From Paenibacillus xerothermodurans (lineage in GTDB: Bacteria > Bacillota > Bacilli > Paenibacillales > NBRC-103111): 64,000 bases of DNA. This document shows positions 29,762 to 36,780 of this stretch, in pieces (the stretch's first letter is position 1; each line of letters starts with the position of its first letter). The notes below the pieces were generated by a model that ran no database searches, had not been told where the DNA came from, and saw nothing but the letters and a program-made list of their open reading frames with translations. The stretch covers positions 278 through 64,277 of the forward strand of contig NZ_NHRJ02000009.1 of assembly GCF_002220865.2 (NCBI RefSeq). Reading direction: 5' to 3'. The translations under genes were made by a program, and so were the position numbers.

Positions 29762-29913
29762 TTATAAGCAAAAATAATAAAACCAACATTTGCCGAATTT
29801 CCAGTCATATGGAAAACGGGGGATCCGATTTTGGGTGAATTGATCTCGCTTCAGAGTGATCATAGGGAACCTTCAACCGAACCCTTAAGCTAACCTCGTA
29901 GGCGCGGAAGGGG
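29762..29913 (+). promoter_or_regulatory. c-di-AMP riboswitch (ydaO/yuaA type)
   Basis: The stretch carries the hallmarks of the ydaO aptamer: an ATTTGCCGAATTT region, CGGGGGATCC followed by TTGGGTGAATTG, the CCTTCAACCGAACCC segment and the signature AAGCTAACCTCGTAGGCG. The family senses cyclic di-AMP and usually turns off cell-wall hydrolase and osmolyte genes when the nucleotide is high; the downstream gene is an NlpC/P60 wall hydrolase, a standard target. The 3' stem CCTTC (29870-29874)/GAAGG (29907-29911) includes part of the SD of that gene. Confidence 0.92.
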
Positions 29914-29922
29914 ACACTTTTT

Positions 29923-30390
29923 TTGAAGAAGTTTTTTGGCATCATTACATCTTTGACTTTGTTTTTCAGCTTTCAAGCAGGAAGCGCATTTGCGGAAACT
30001 CCGCTCAGCCAGGCTGTGAACGATGGGTTGGGAGCTCCGTACAAAGCGGCCGGAACCACTAAAAAGGGGTTCGATTGCTCCGGTTACACTTCCTTCGTCT
30101 TTAGCAAGTTCGGCATCGATCTGCCCCACCAGTCCAAGTCTCAGGCAGTACTCGGAACGAAAGTGGAAAAAGATCAGCTTCGTCCCGGCGATCTCGTGTA
30201 CTTCAATACCGATGGTCGCGGCATTTCACACGTGGGTGTCTTTGTTGGCGATGGCAAGTTCTATCACTCCGCCTCCAACAAGGGAGTCACAGTGAGCAGT
30301 CTCAGCGAAGCGTACTATGCCAAGCGCTACGTAACCGCCAACCGTATTCTATCGGATGCTCAATATCACCAATTGATGACCGATAAATAA
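29923..30390 (+). CDS. Secreted NlpC/P60 cell-wall hydrolase
   Basis: A 155-residue protein with a signal peptide (residues 1-24, MKKFFGIITS... ending SAFA) and a single NlpC/P60 domain: catalytic Cys52 (FDCSGYTS), His103 (ISHVGVF) and a third polar residue His115. It would cut stem peptides of peptidoglycan. There is no wall-binding domain. The start codon is TTG at 29923, ten nt after an AAGGGG SD that lies at the edge of the riboswitch. A run of seven T overlaps the start codon. A terminator follows at 30461. Confidence 0.93.
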   Translation: MKKFFGIITSLTLFFSFQAGSAFAETPLSQAVNDGLGAPYKAAGTTKKGFDCSGYTSFVFSKFGIDLPHQSKSQAVLGTKVEKDQLRPGDLVYFNTDGRGISHVGVFVGDGKFYHSASNKGVTVSSLSEAYYAKRYVTANRILSDAQYHQLMTDK

Positions 30391-30460
30391 TCGCACGGCT
30401 AAAAAAGGTTCCTCTTCAATAAAGCCCTCAGTGCTGCCGCAAACGCTTTTCGCGTAAAAC

Positions 30461-30481
30461 CAGCCTGCAGGGCTGTTTTTC
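30461..30481 (+). terminator. Terminator after the NlpC/P60 gene
   Basis: CAGCC-TGCAG-GGCTG followed by TTTTTC, about 70 nt past the stop codon. Confidence 0.7.
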
Positions 30482-30600
30482 TTGCCGGCACAATAAAATT
30501 TGGGCAAGCATACGGCTAGATTCACAGAGTCAGACAGCAAGTCGTATGAACCCGCCGTCGGAATCCAGGATTGGGTCCGATGCGGACAGAGTGCTGCAGT

Positions 30601-31008
30601 TTAGTAGAATTGATGCATTTCCCCGGGGATTCCGTGGCGCGTACAAAAACGTTCTACCGTTTCCTCCGCTCCGATCGTATCTGTGGAAGTGAGCAGTTTG
30701 ACAGCGAACCGGTTCGCTTGCCTCTCGAATTTGCCGGGATGAAAAAAGGAGTGCTCCTCCAGGAAAAACCTGCTTAAACCCTGATGCAGCCTGTCGTGCC
30801 CCAGCTCATGCGCGCAGACAAACCTCTGCCATTCCGCTGAAAGCTCATTGTGTATGACGATAAGCCGGCGTCTCAGCTTGCGGTAGTACACCCCTCTTGT
30901 GCTCTGTCCGAGATCATGAAATCTCACATGAATGCCTAGTGCTCTCGCGATCGTAAATGGGCAGTTTGTTTTATAACGCTTGGTTAGTTTGGCTATGGTA
31001 TCGTCCAT
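30601..31008 (-). CDS. immA: ImmA/IrrE family metallo-endopeptidase
   Basis: A 135-residue ImmA-type protease. The zinc motif HELGH is at residues 67-71 and the third ligand is probably Glu95 in the FERQANRFA segment. In ICEBs1 and related phages ImmA cleaves the ImmR repressor after DNA damage and lifts repression. Here immA follows immR by 50 nt in the same orientation, the standard pairing, so the repressor encoded next door is its likely substrate. The predicted protein has no membrane segment. No integrase or other mobile-element gene is adjacent. Confidence 0.9.
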   Translation of the reverse strand: MDDTIAKLTKRYKTNCPFTIARALGIHVRFHDLGQSTRGVYYRKLRRRLIVIHNELSAEWQRFVCAHELGHDRLHQGLSRFFLEEHSFFHPGKFERQANRFAVKLLTSTDTIGAEETVERFCTRHGIPGEMHQFY

Positions 31009-31057
31009 TTGTCATCACCCGGATCATTCAAGTTTAAACGGCGGCACCTGTCAGGTC

Positions 31058-31501
31058 TCATTCCTTCTTTTCCGAAGCTGGCGGCTTCTTGCGTTTGTTC
31101 ATCGCCTTGGCCTCCCAGAAAAATCCGGTCAACACATCCATTATTCTCTGCTTATCGCTTTTATCAAGGGGAATTCCGTCGAACATGACCTCTCCGTCTT
31201 CTTCGAGCATTTTTTTAAAGTCCCGTTTGTCCTTGTGAGTGGCCCATTCGGGGATTTGCTGCTTATGTTCCTCGGATATGTGCCCGGCCTTCTCCATCAT
31301 GCCCCCATAGTCTTCACCAAGCGCCTCCGCCAACCTGCGGATCGTTTCCGGTTTGGGGATCCCTCTTACGCCGTTCTCGATCCGGGAGATCTGCGCATTG
31401 CTAATGCCTGATGCAGCAGCCAAGTGGTTGACACTCATCCCTTTCTGCTCACGAGCCTTCTTCAGATACATACCGAACTGCGTTTCGCTCATACGCCCCA
31501 T
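31058..31501 (-). CDS. immR: ImmR-like XRE-family repressor
   Basis: A 147-residue regulator with an N-terminal helix-turn-helix of the XRE/Cro type (about residues 8-62, with ASGISNAQISRIENG as the recognition region). A charged C-terminal part of about 80 residues is presumably the dimerisation and ImmA-cleavage region. The ATG at 31501 or the one three codons later (MSETQFG) may be the start; both have G-rich SD sequence. The promoter directly upstream overlaps an inverted repeat that is likely its own operator, implying autoregulation. Confidence 0.88.
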   Translation of the reverse strand: MGRMSETQFGMYLKKAREQKGMSVNHLAAASGISNAQISRIENGVRGIPKPETIRRLAEALGEDYGGMMEKAGHISEEHKQQIPEWATHKDKRDFKKMLEEDGEVMFDGIPLDKSDKQRIMDVLTGFFWEAKAMNKRKKPPASEKKE

Positions 31502-31513
31502 CCCGCCTTTGCC

Positions 31514-31559
31514 ATTACCTCTTGGTAATAATTATAACCCATTGCCGTGAAAAGGTAAA
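31514..31559 (-). promoter_or_regulatory. immR promoter with overlapping operator
   Basis: On the minus strand a -10 TATAAT (31531-31536) is 17 bp from a -35 TTTACC (31554-31559). An inverted repeat ATTACC-TCTT-GGTAAT (31514-31529) covers the predicted transcription start, and a half-site (GGTAA, 31554-31558) lies in the -35. This is a classical autorepressor layout. Confidence 0.7.
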
Positions 31560-31568
31560 GAATGGAAC

Positions 31569-31582
31569 CAAACATATGTTCT
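31569..31582. promoter_or_regulatory. LexA (SOS) box-like palindrome
   Basis: CAAACATATGTTCT matches the Bacillus LexA consensus CGAACATATGTTCG at 12 of 14 positions, including the ACATATGT centre. It lies 9 bp beyond the immR -35 element. Binding by LexA is inferred from the sequence only. Confidence 0.5.
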
Positions 31583-31641
31583 GTGCAAGATTTCATTAGA
31601 AAAATGCTGCAAATGGCCCTTATATGCGTGTATTTCGAGCT

Positions 31642-31676
31642 TTACCAATTGGCATAACCTGGGTAATACTTATCAC
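31642..31676 (+). promoter_or_regulatory. Operator-like repeats with weak plus-strand promoter
   Basis: TTACC (31642-31646) and GGTAA (31662-31666) are the same half-sites as the immR operator but further apart, and CCAATTGG (31645-31652) is palindromic. TTGGCA (31649-31654) and TATCAC (31671-31676), 16 bp apart, could serve as a weak plus-strand promoter. Confidence 0.4.
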
Positions 31677-31764
31677 AGAGGGCGACAGTGCAGTCACACC
31701 ACGCACACATGTTTGCGGGTGAACACAATGGACATGTCTTTGCACGCCCGGCTGCCAAACCCGT

Positions 31765-31792
31765 TTGTTCATTCGTTACCAAAAGGTAATAA
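31765..31792 (+). promoter_or_regulatory. xhlA-like gene promoter with operator
   Basis: TTGTTC (31765-31770) and TAATAA (31787-31792) are 16 bp apart. The inverted repeat TTACC-AAAA-GGTAA (31776-31789... arms at 31776-31780 and 31785-31789) sits in the spacer and -10, where a repressor would block transcription. It has the same half-sites and N4 spacing as the immR operator, pointing to control by ImmR. Confidence 0.55.
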
Positions 31793-31834
31793 TCCAATCG
31801 CAAAAACAAATCCCTGTGAAAAGAGGTGTGACCG

Positions 31835-32065
31835 ATGAAAGAGCACAATAGTGAGGCAAAGCACATACGAGAGCAGATCGAAAGGATCGAGATGAAGCTG
31901 GACACGCTGGCGCGGGAGAAAGAAGCCGAGAGCGAAGGGGAGAAATCGACAGACGCCACCGATAAACGCCTGACTCAACTGGAGCACAATCAAGCATGGA
32001 TTTGTCGGATCACCATTGAGGCCGTTATCGTTGCAATTATCGGCATGTTGGGAAGAGGCTGGTGA
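31835..32065 (+). CDS. XhlA-like coiled-coil membrane protein
   Basis: A 76-residue protein resembling the haemolysin XhlA family, found in phage and PBSX-type lysis cassettes. Residues 5-50 form an amphipathic, charged coiled coil (IREQIERIEMKLDTLAREKE, then RLTQLEHNQAW), and residues 55-74 a C-terminal membrane helix (ITIEAVIVAIIGMLG). In PBSX, XhlA works with the holin XhlB to lyse cells. Here no holin or endolysin is adjacent. AGAGGTG stands 6 nt before the start. The promoter has an ImmR-like operator, so the gene is probably held off by ImmR. Confidence 0.75.
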   Translation: MKEHNSEAKHIREQIERIEMKLDTLAREKEAESEGEKSTDATDKRLTQLEHNQAWICRITIEAVIVAIIGMLGRGW

Positions 32066-32082
32066 GTCACCTAAAATAGATT

Positions 32083-32110
32083 AAGGCCGGCCCATGACGG
32101 CACCGGCCTT
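32083..32110. terminator. Convergent terminator, xhlA-like gene / DUF3243 gene
   Basis: AAGGCCGG and CCGGCCTT form an 8-bp perfect stem around CCATGACGGCA. The U-tract is short (CCTT), so efficiency is uncertain. Confidence 0.55.
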
Positions 32111-32127
32111 CCTGTATTCGAGTAAAA

Positions 32128-32463
32128 TCATGCCTGCGCCAATCTCACCAGCATGTGGGCGAGTTTATGCTGCTCGTCTTGGGTGCCCGCCTTCCACAGC
32201 TCCTGCAGCAGCTTTTCTTCCCGGTTGCGCGGCTCCTCGCTGGTCGCCAAATAATTAGCTACCTTTTGAGCGACCTGAGCGATCTGCTCCTCGCCGAGAC
32301 CTAAATTTTGCGCCAATTCTATCCGCGAAGCGAGATAACGTTTGAACTCATTAAAACTGCCCAGAATTTGCTCTTTCTCGTCAGCACTCATATTACGTAA
32401 GGTTTCCTCTACCTTGTCGACACTGCTCTTGTCCGGCGTGGCACCAGCGTTAACGTCTGCCAT
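32128..32463 (-). CDS. DUF3243 family protein
   Basis: A 111-residue acidic, helical protein of the DUF3243 family (YmfJ-like), function unknown. The family signature is visible as ILGSFNEFKRYLASRIELAQNLGLGEEQ followed by a helical VANYLA region (given here in outline only). The start is the ATG at 32463 with GAGGGG upstream; an earlier in-frame start has no SD. No membrane segment. Confidence 0.8.
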   Translation of the reverse strand: MADVNAGATPDKSSVDKVEETLRNMSADEKEQILGSFNEFKRYLASRIELAQNLGLGEEQIAQVAQKVANYLATSEEPRNREEKLLQELWKAGTQDEQHKLAHMLVRLAQA

Positions 32464-32557
32464 GATTATCCCCTCGTTTCTTGATTTGTTATGAGTGGTT
32501 ACATGCACACATTAACCGTGTGGACCGCCGCTGAATCTATGAGCGTGCCTTCTCCTA

Positions 32558-32881
32558 TTAATAAAAGGGATCGGACGAATACGACAGTGCGAGCGCTATG
32601 ATAACGATAAGCAAGATAATCCCGTAAATTAAAGTTCCGATAATACCGCACACCAAACCTGCGATTGCCATTCCGCGGCCTTGTTCGCCGGTCCTTTTTA
32701 TCTCCTTCAGGGAAATTGCGGAAAAAATAATGGCAACAATGCCGATGATCAGACCGATGTAAGGTATAACGATAGATAAAATGCCAAGCACCATCGCCGC
32801 AATGGATTTACTGTTTGCTGGCGGCGGTTGAAATCTCTGCTGCGGGGGAAAATTTGTCGAATCCATGGAGTTTTGTTCCAA
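32558..32881 (-). CDS. DUF4190 family small membrane protein
   Basis: A 107-residue protein with a Pro/Gln-rich cytoplasmic N terminus (residues 1-25) and two membrane segments (about 27-55 and 70-98) separated by a short charged loop containing KEIKRTGEQGRGMAIAG, the DUF4190 signature. Function unknown. The start is TTG at 32881 with AGGAGG 7 nt upstream; the ATG five codons later is too far from that SD. It stands alone, convergent with nothing and downstream of the sulfurtransferase. Confidence 0.8.
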   Translation of the reverse strand: MEQNSMDSTNFPPQQRFQPPPANSKSIAAMVLGILSIVIPYIGLIIGIVAIIFSAISLKEIKRTGEQGRGMAIAGLVCGIIGTLIYGIILLIVIIALALSYSSDPFY

Positions 32882-33000
32882 CGCGCACCCTCCTGTTCAT
32901 ATATACTGTAAGCATACTGTGTAACATTATACCCAGTAACCATGGCTAATTGTAGATTTTTCTAACTTTTACATCTGATTTCCATCACGCAGATACAAAT

Positions 33001-33046
33001 AACAGGCCTCGTAGGCAGTGAGTCACGCCTCGGGCCTGTTGTTTTT
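33001..33046. terminator. Terminator hairpin after the sulfurtransferase gene
   Basis: AACAGGCC (33001-33008) and GGCCTGTT (33033-33040) form a perfect outer stem with further GAGGC/GCCT pairing inside. A T6 run follows on the plus strand; on the minus strand the tail is TTATTTGTAT. It probably ends the minus-strand sulfurtransferase transcript. Confidence 0.7.
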
Positions 33047-33882
33047 TACTCCGCTCCTGTTGCCACGGGATTATCGCTGTAGCTCACCCAGTCGCTCCAG
33101 CTGCCGGCATACAACTTCACGTTCTTGTAGCCTGCCGCCAGCAAAGCGAGCACATTCGGACAGGCCGTCACGCCTGAGCCGCAGTAAACAATGATCTCGT
33201 CCGCAGTGTGCAGACCGGCAAAGCGCTCCTTTTGCGCTTCGGCATCCTTCCATCCTCCGTTCTCGGTGAGGCTGTCCTTCCAGAAATAGTTCTTGGCGCC
33301 GGGAATGTGACCTGCGACCGGATCAATGGCCTCCTCCAGCCCCAGGTAGCGCCGATGTTCCCGTGAATCGACCAACACTGTGCCGGGCCTGCCTAGCCGG
33401 CTCTTCACGTCTTCCATATGAAGCAGCAAACCTTCCTGAGGATTCGCTTCGAACACGGTGCGGTGTGTTACCGTGGGTCCATCCGTTACGGGATAACCCG
33501 CCTGCTTCCACTTCTCATAGCCGCCGTCCAACACATACGCCCGGGTATGTCCAAGATAATGCATTATCCACCATAAGCGGGAGGCCATAGCTCCGCCCTG
33601 GTCATCGTACGCAACAACGGTTGTGTCGCGGCCCACGCCGGCTTCGCCCAATTTACGGGCAAATTGATCCCAATCAGGCATTGGGTGGCGTCCGCCATGA
33701 GCGCTTTTCGGTGCGGATAAATCCTCTTCCAGGTCAAAATAAACAGCCCCCGGGATATGGTCAATAGCATAGGCCTGCCGTCCTGCGGTAGGATTGCCCA
33801 GAACAAACCGGCAGTCCACGATCACGACATGCTCATCGGTCCCATGCTCGAACAGCCACTCTTGAGTTACGATCGGTTGCAT
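33046..33882 (-). CDS. Sulfurtransferase, two rhodanese domains
   Basis: A 278-residue thiosulfate/3-mercaptopyruvate sulfurtransferase of the SseA type, with a non-catalytic N-terminal and a catalytic C-terminal rhodanese domain. The active-site loop CGSGVT, with nucleophilic Cys near residue 237, is the 3-mercaptopyruvate-type signature. Other landmarks are the HIPGAVYFDLEEDLSAP and HIPGAKNYFWK segments. It moves sulfane sulphur to thiols or cyanide. The gene is divergent from a GNAT acetyltransferase across a 176-bp region with a long inverted repeat. Confidence 0.92.
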   Translation of the reverse strand: MQPIVTQEWLFEHGTDEHVVIVDCRFVLGNPTAGRQAYAIDHIPGAVYFDLEEDLSAPKSAHGGRHPMPDWDQFARKLGEAGVGRDTTVVAYDDQGGAMASRLWWIMHYLGHTRAYVLDGGYEKWKQAGYPVTDGPTVTHRTVFEANPQEGLLLHMEDVKSRLGRPGTVLVDSREHRRYLGLEEAIDPVAGHIPGAKNYFWKDSLTENGGWKDAEAQKERFAGLHTADEIIVYCGSGVTACPNVLALLAAGYKNVKLYAGSWSDWVSYSDNPVATGAE

Positions 33883-33916
33883 CGCTGAACACTTCCTTCT
33901 ACGAATAGGTTATGTC

Positions 33917-33975
33917 TACCAGTATACAACGTACAGACCGTCCAGAGAAACGTTAAATAATCCCTTATACTGGTA
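33917..33975. promoter_or_regulatory. Inverted repeat spanning divergent promoters
   Basis: TACCAGTATA (33917-33926) and TATACTGGTA (33966-33975) are perfect 10-bp inverted copies 39 bp apart. Each contains a TATACT that can act as the -10 of the gene pointing away from it. The TGGTA after each -10 is identical, which suggests a shared regulator. Confidence 0.45.
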
Positions 33976-34058
33976 ACCGTTCGACATGGCCGCATCGTCC
34001 GGTTACAATAGATTCAAAGCAAACCGGCAATATCTGCACATAGCAAGGAGGCTGTACC

Positions 34059-34550
34059 ATGATCGTTCCCGCTTATCACATCGTGCCTTTGAAAGAAGAA
34101 CAATGCCAAGAAATCTGTACCTGGTCTTATCCGCCCCCGTACGACATATACAATTGGCGGCCGTGGGCTGACATGCTGGCCGCGCAGGAGGAGTTCGCAG
34201 ACAAAGAGTTACGAGAGCAACAGTACCGAGCTGTTGTGGACAACAAGGGTGAGATGTGGGGATTTGCCCAATTCTTTCCCATGAAAGGCGTGACGAGGCT
34301 GGGCTTGGGCATGGATCCAAAGCGGTGCGGACAAGGTTTCGGAGTCGATTTTGTTCGTGCCGTTGCCGCATATGCCCGAGAGCAATCACCTGACAATGAA
34401 ATCGATCTGGAGGTTCTCACCTGGAACATTCGTGCATATCGCGTCTACCGCAGCGCCGGCTTCGTGCATACCGATTCATATGACCGGATGACGCCGCACG
34501 GCAGACAGGCGTTTTACTGTATGGTGCGGAAGCACGCTCCAGATGAGTGA
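34059..34550 (+). CDS. GNAT-family N-acetyltransferase
   Basis: A 163-residue GNAT-fold protein. The acetyl-CoA-binding motif A is recognisable around LGLGMDPKRCGQGFGVDFVRA (RCGQGFG as the Q/R-x-x-G-x-G/A loop), followed by the LEVLTWNIRAYRVYRSAGFV motif B region typical of RimI-like enzymes. The substrate cannot be told. AAGGAGG is 7 nt before the start. The gene is transcribed away from the sulfurtransferase. Confidence 0.88.
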   Translation: MIVPAYHIVPLKEEQCQEICTWSYPPPYDIYNWRPWADMLAAQEEFADKELREQQYRAVVDNKGEMWGFAQFFPMKGVTRLGLGMDPKRCGQGFGVDFVRAVAAYAREQSPDNEIDLEVLTWNIRAYRVYRSAGFVHTDSYDRMTPHGRQAFYCMVRKHAPDE

Positions 34551-34718
34551 ACACGGAACTCAGGGCTGGAAAAAGCGGTGTAACGGTTGTTCAGACACTT
34601 GTATCAGTATCAATTCAGGGTTTCGCGCGCGACGTCAGAGCGTGCATCTGCTTCCAAATCCAACTTCGTAAGTCCGCCTGCCCGCCGAGAGGTCAGTTTA
34701 GAGCATGAGCTGCCCTAG

Positions 34719-35012
34719 CTATACCAAATACACCACGTTGATCAGCTTATCTTCATGGTGAATGACAATGACGTGCTTTTCCCTGTCATAGTTGATGGTG
34801 CAGGTGCCTATCCGCATCCTAGGTTCAGTGCCCAATCCATAAAAAACGTCATCCGCCAATGTCTTAATGCACTCCCGCTGCTCGTCCGGCTCCAGCCCCT
34901 GCCACTCCTTCGGGGTCATCTCCAGGAACGTGTAACATTCATCTATACTGCACAAAGCTTCGGTAAAATCTGTAATAATATCTGGATACTCACGCCCGAA
35001 TTTTATTCCCAT
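34719..35012 (-). CDS. Conserved-looking small protein, unknown function
   Basis: A 97-residue acidic protein with mixed helix and strand character: an N-terminal helical part (DIITDFTEALCSID) and a C-terminal beta hairpin with TCTINYDREKHVIVIHHEDKLINVVYLV-like alternation (in outline). Two cysteines only, no metal motif. GAGGAGGACTG precedes the ATG. It is divergent from the SWIM-domain gene. No family recognised. Confidence 0.6.
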   Translation of the reverse strand: MGIKFGREYPDIITDFTEALCSIDECYTFLEMTPKEWQGLEPDEQRECIKTLADDVFYGLGTEPRMRIGTCTINYDREKHVIVIHHEDKLINVVYLV

Positions 35013-35175
35013 ACGCGGACAGTCCTCCTCAAATTAGCAATTAATGGAGAAACGCTCTATTAAGCATTTTACCCTGAAAAAACGTTGCCATGCAATCGAC
35101 CGGCGGGAAGCATTTAAAAACAAAATCTGTTACACTATAAGGATAGACAATGAGCCCGGAGGCGGAGCGTTTCCC

Positions 35176-36780
35176 ATGCTGAAGCTGCAAATTCCTAAAA
35201 ACCGAATAAATTATCTGATCGAACGAATGCAGCATGACTTTGATTTGGCCGCATTGGAAACAGGGTGGGAATTCTTCCACAAAGGAAGGGTCAGAGACGT
35301 GGAGCTCCTGGATGGAGTTGAGGTTCACGCCGACGTGCGCGGTAAACAAACGTACAAGGTAACTATCGATTTGGACAGCTTTGCGAAAAGTAACTGCAGC
35401 TGCTCGTTGGGGGCTTGTTGTAAGCATATGGCAGCGACAATTTACGCACTATACGCTTCGTATGCACGCCCAGAGCTCCTGCTTCAGCAGTTAAGGCAGG
35501 CCAAACTGGTGAAGAAACGGCAGCAGTCGGCCCGTACCACCGCTACAGCGGCTAGGACGGAGAAAAAGCTGGATCGGCTTGAACCGCCGAAGCCCGATCA
35601 GCCGCCTGCTGCTTGGCAGCGGTATTTTGACCAGCAGTTCTATGGCTACGCCCTGACGCAGCAGAATTCGATTGAATTATTCTACAATGCGGTGAAGGAC
35701 TCGCTGATGCCCATAGCCGCGGATTGGGATGAGCCGCTCCGCAGCCTGTATACACTGCACGTTTTGCTGTTTGTCATGCGGAAGATTGATCAATTCTATG
35801 CGGACACCAAATCATCCTACCTGTCTTATTACATTGAAACGGGCAGTAAAACCGTAGCCAAGCAATGTATGGAACGCTTTGCCGAACTGCTTCCTGCATT
35901 GAATTTTGCGGAGCTGCTGGAGGAGCACGAGCGCGCGCTGAATGAAACCACCGCGCTGGTAGGCGAGTTCGCTTTGGACGGCAAAGAATCTCCGGTGGAG
36001 TGGCTATTGGTTTACCGGAGTATCTGGTGGCGCCTCGAGAATCAACGGCAGAGGGTCGAACAGGAACGAAAAAGGCTGGAGCTGTTGCGAGCGAACGAAA
36101 CATTGATGCCCCGCAAACGAGATGCCCTGCTGATCGCACTTGCACATTTTGACGTGATGCAGGGAGACGACCAGAAGGCCATGTCACTGCTGGAGCAGTT
36201 GTCCCGCCGTGAAGCTAAGGACTTTTTCCTGTATCTTCACCGCTGCTACGAGCTGCAGCAATGGAATCGAATGCTGGCTTGGCTGCGCTGGCTTCTTCCC
36301 TCGGTGCAGCGGGCGCAGCAGGAAGAGCTGCGCACGTTCTGCACCTATTGGATGGAGGCGGTAGGCCATCAACCGGATGACGGCGAATGGGTCGATGTGA
36401 TGATCGCCTTGCTGCCGCGCACGTATTATTTTTATACGTCCTATTTAATGAAGGCGCAGCGCTATAAATCATGGGTTGATCTGCAAATTTCGAACCGTGT
36501 CTCGCCACTCAATCTGTATGCGATGGACTTGAAAGCGGTGGAATCAAGCGACCCGGCGCTGCTGCTTCCTTTGTACACTCAAGCGGTGGAACGGTGCATC
36601 AACGAGAAAAACCGCAACGCCTATAAGACGGCCGTTAAACTGCTCAAGAAGCTGCATAGCTATTACAAAAAGCTGGATAAAGAGAACGCGTGGGAAGAGT
36701 ACATTTACCGGCTGGCCACTCGATACTCCCGCCTGCGTGCGCTGCAAGAAGAGCTTCGGAAAGGGAAATGGATTCCATGA
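35176..36780 (+). CDS. SWIM zinc-finger protein, partner of SNF2 helicase
   Basis: A 534-residue protein with a SWIM zinc finger near residues 75-90 (CSCSLGACCKHM, the C-x-C-xn-C-x-H pattern) that binds DNA or protein. The rest is helical, Arg/Gln/Leu-rich and without enzymatic motifs. The start chosen is the ATG at 35176 (MLKLQIPKN) with GGAGCG upstream; an extension of 44 codons before it looks non-coding. Its stop overlaps the SNF2 start by ATGA, so the two are translationally coupled. This SWIM-SNF2 pairing is common in Firmicutes and suggests one complex. Confidence 0.85.
   Translation: MLKLQIPKNRINYLIERMQHDFDLAALETGWEFFHKGRVRDVELLDGVEVHADVRGKQTYKVTIDLDSFAKSNCSCSLGACCKHMAATIYALYASYARPELLLQQLRQAKLVKKRQQSARTTATAARTEKKLDRLEPPKPDQPPAAWQRYFDQQFYGYALTQQNSIELFYNAVKDSLMPIAADWDEPLRSLYTLHVLLFVMRKIDQFYADTKSSYLSYYIETGSKTVAKQCMERFAELLPALNFAELLEEHERALNETTALVGEFALDGKESPVEWLLVYRSIWWRLENQRQRVEQERKRLELLRANETLMPRKRDALLIALAHFDVMQGDDQKAMSLLEQLSRREAKDFFLYLHRCYELQQWNRMLAWLRWLLPSVQRAQQEELRTFCTYWMEAVGHQPDDGEWVDVMIALLPRTYYFYTSYLMKAQRYKSWVDLQISNRVSPLNLYAMDLKAVESSDPALLLPLYTQAVERCINEKNRNAYKTAVKLLKKLHSYYKKLDKENAWEEYIYRLATRYSRLRALQEELRKGKWIP

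Noticed and set aside
29701-29838. 45-codon frame starting upstream of the NlpC/P60 gene
   Set aside because: It runs into the c-di-AMP aptamer and covers the putative promoter; no good SD spacing.
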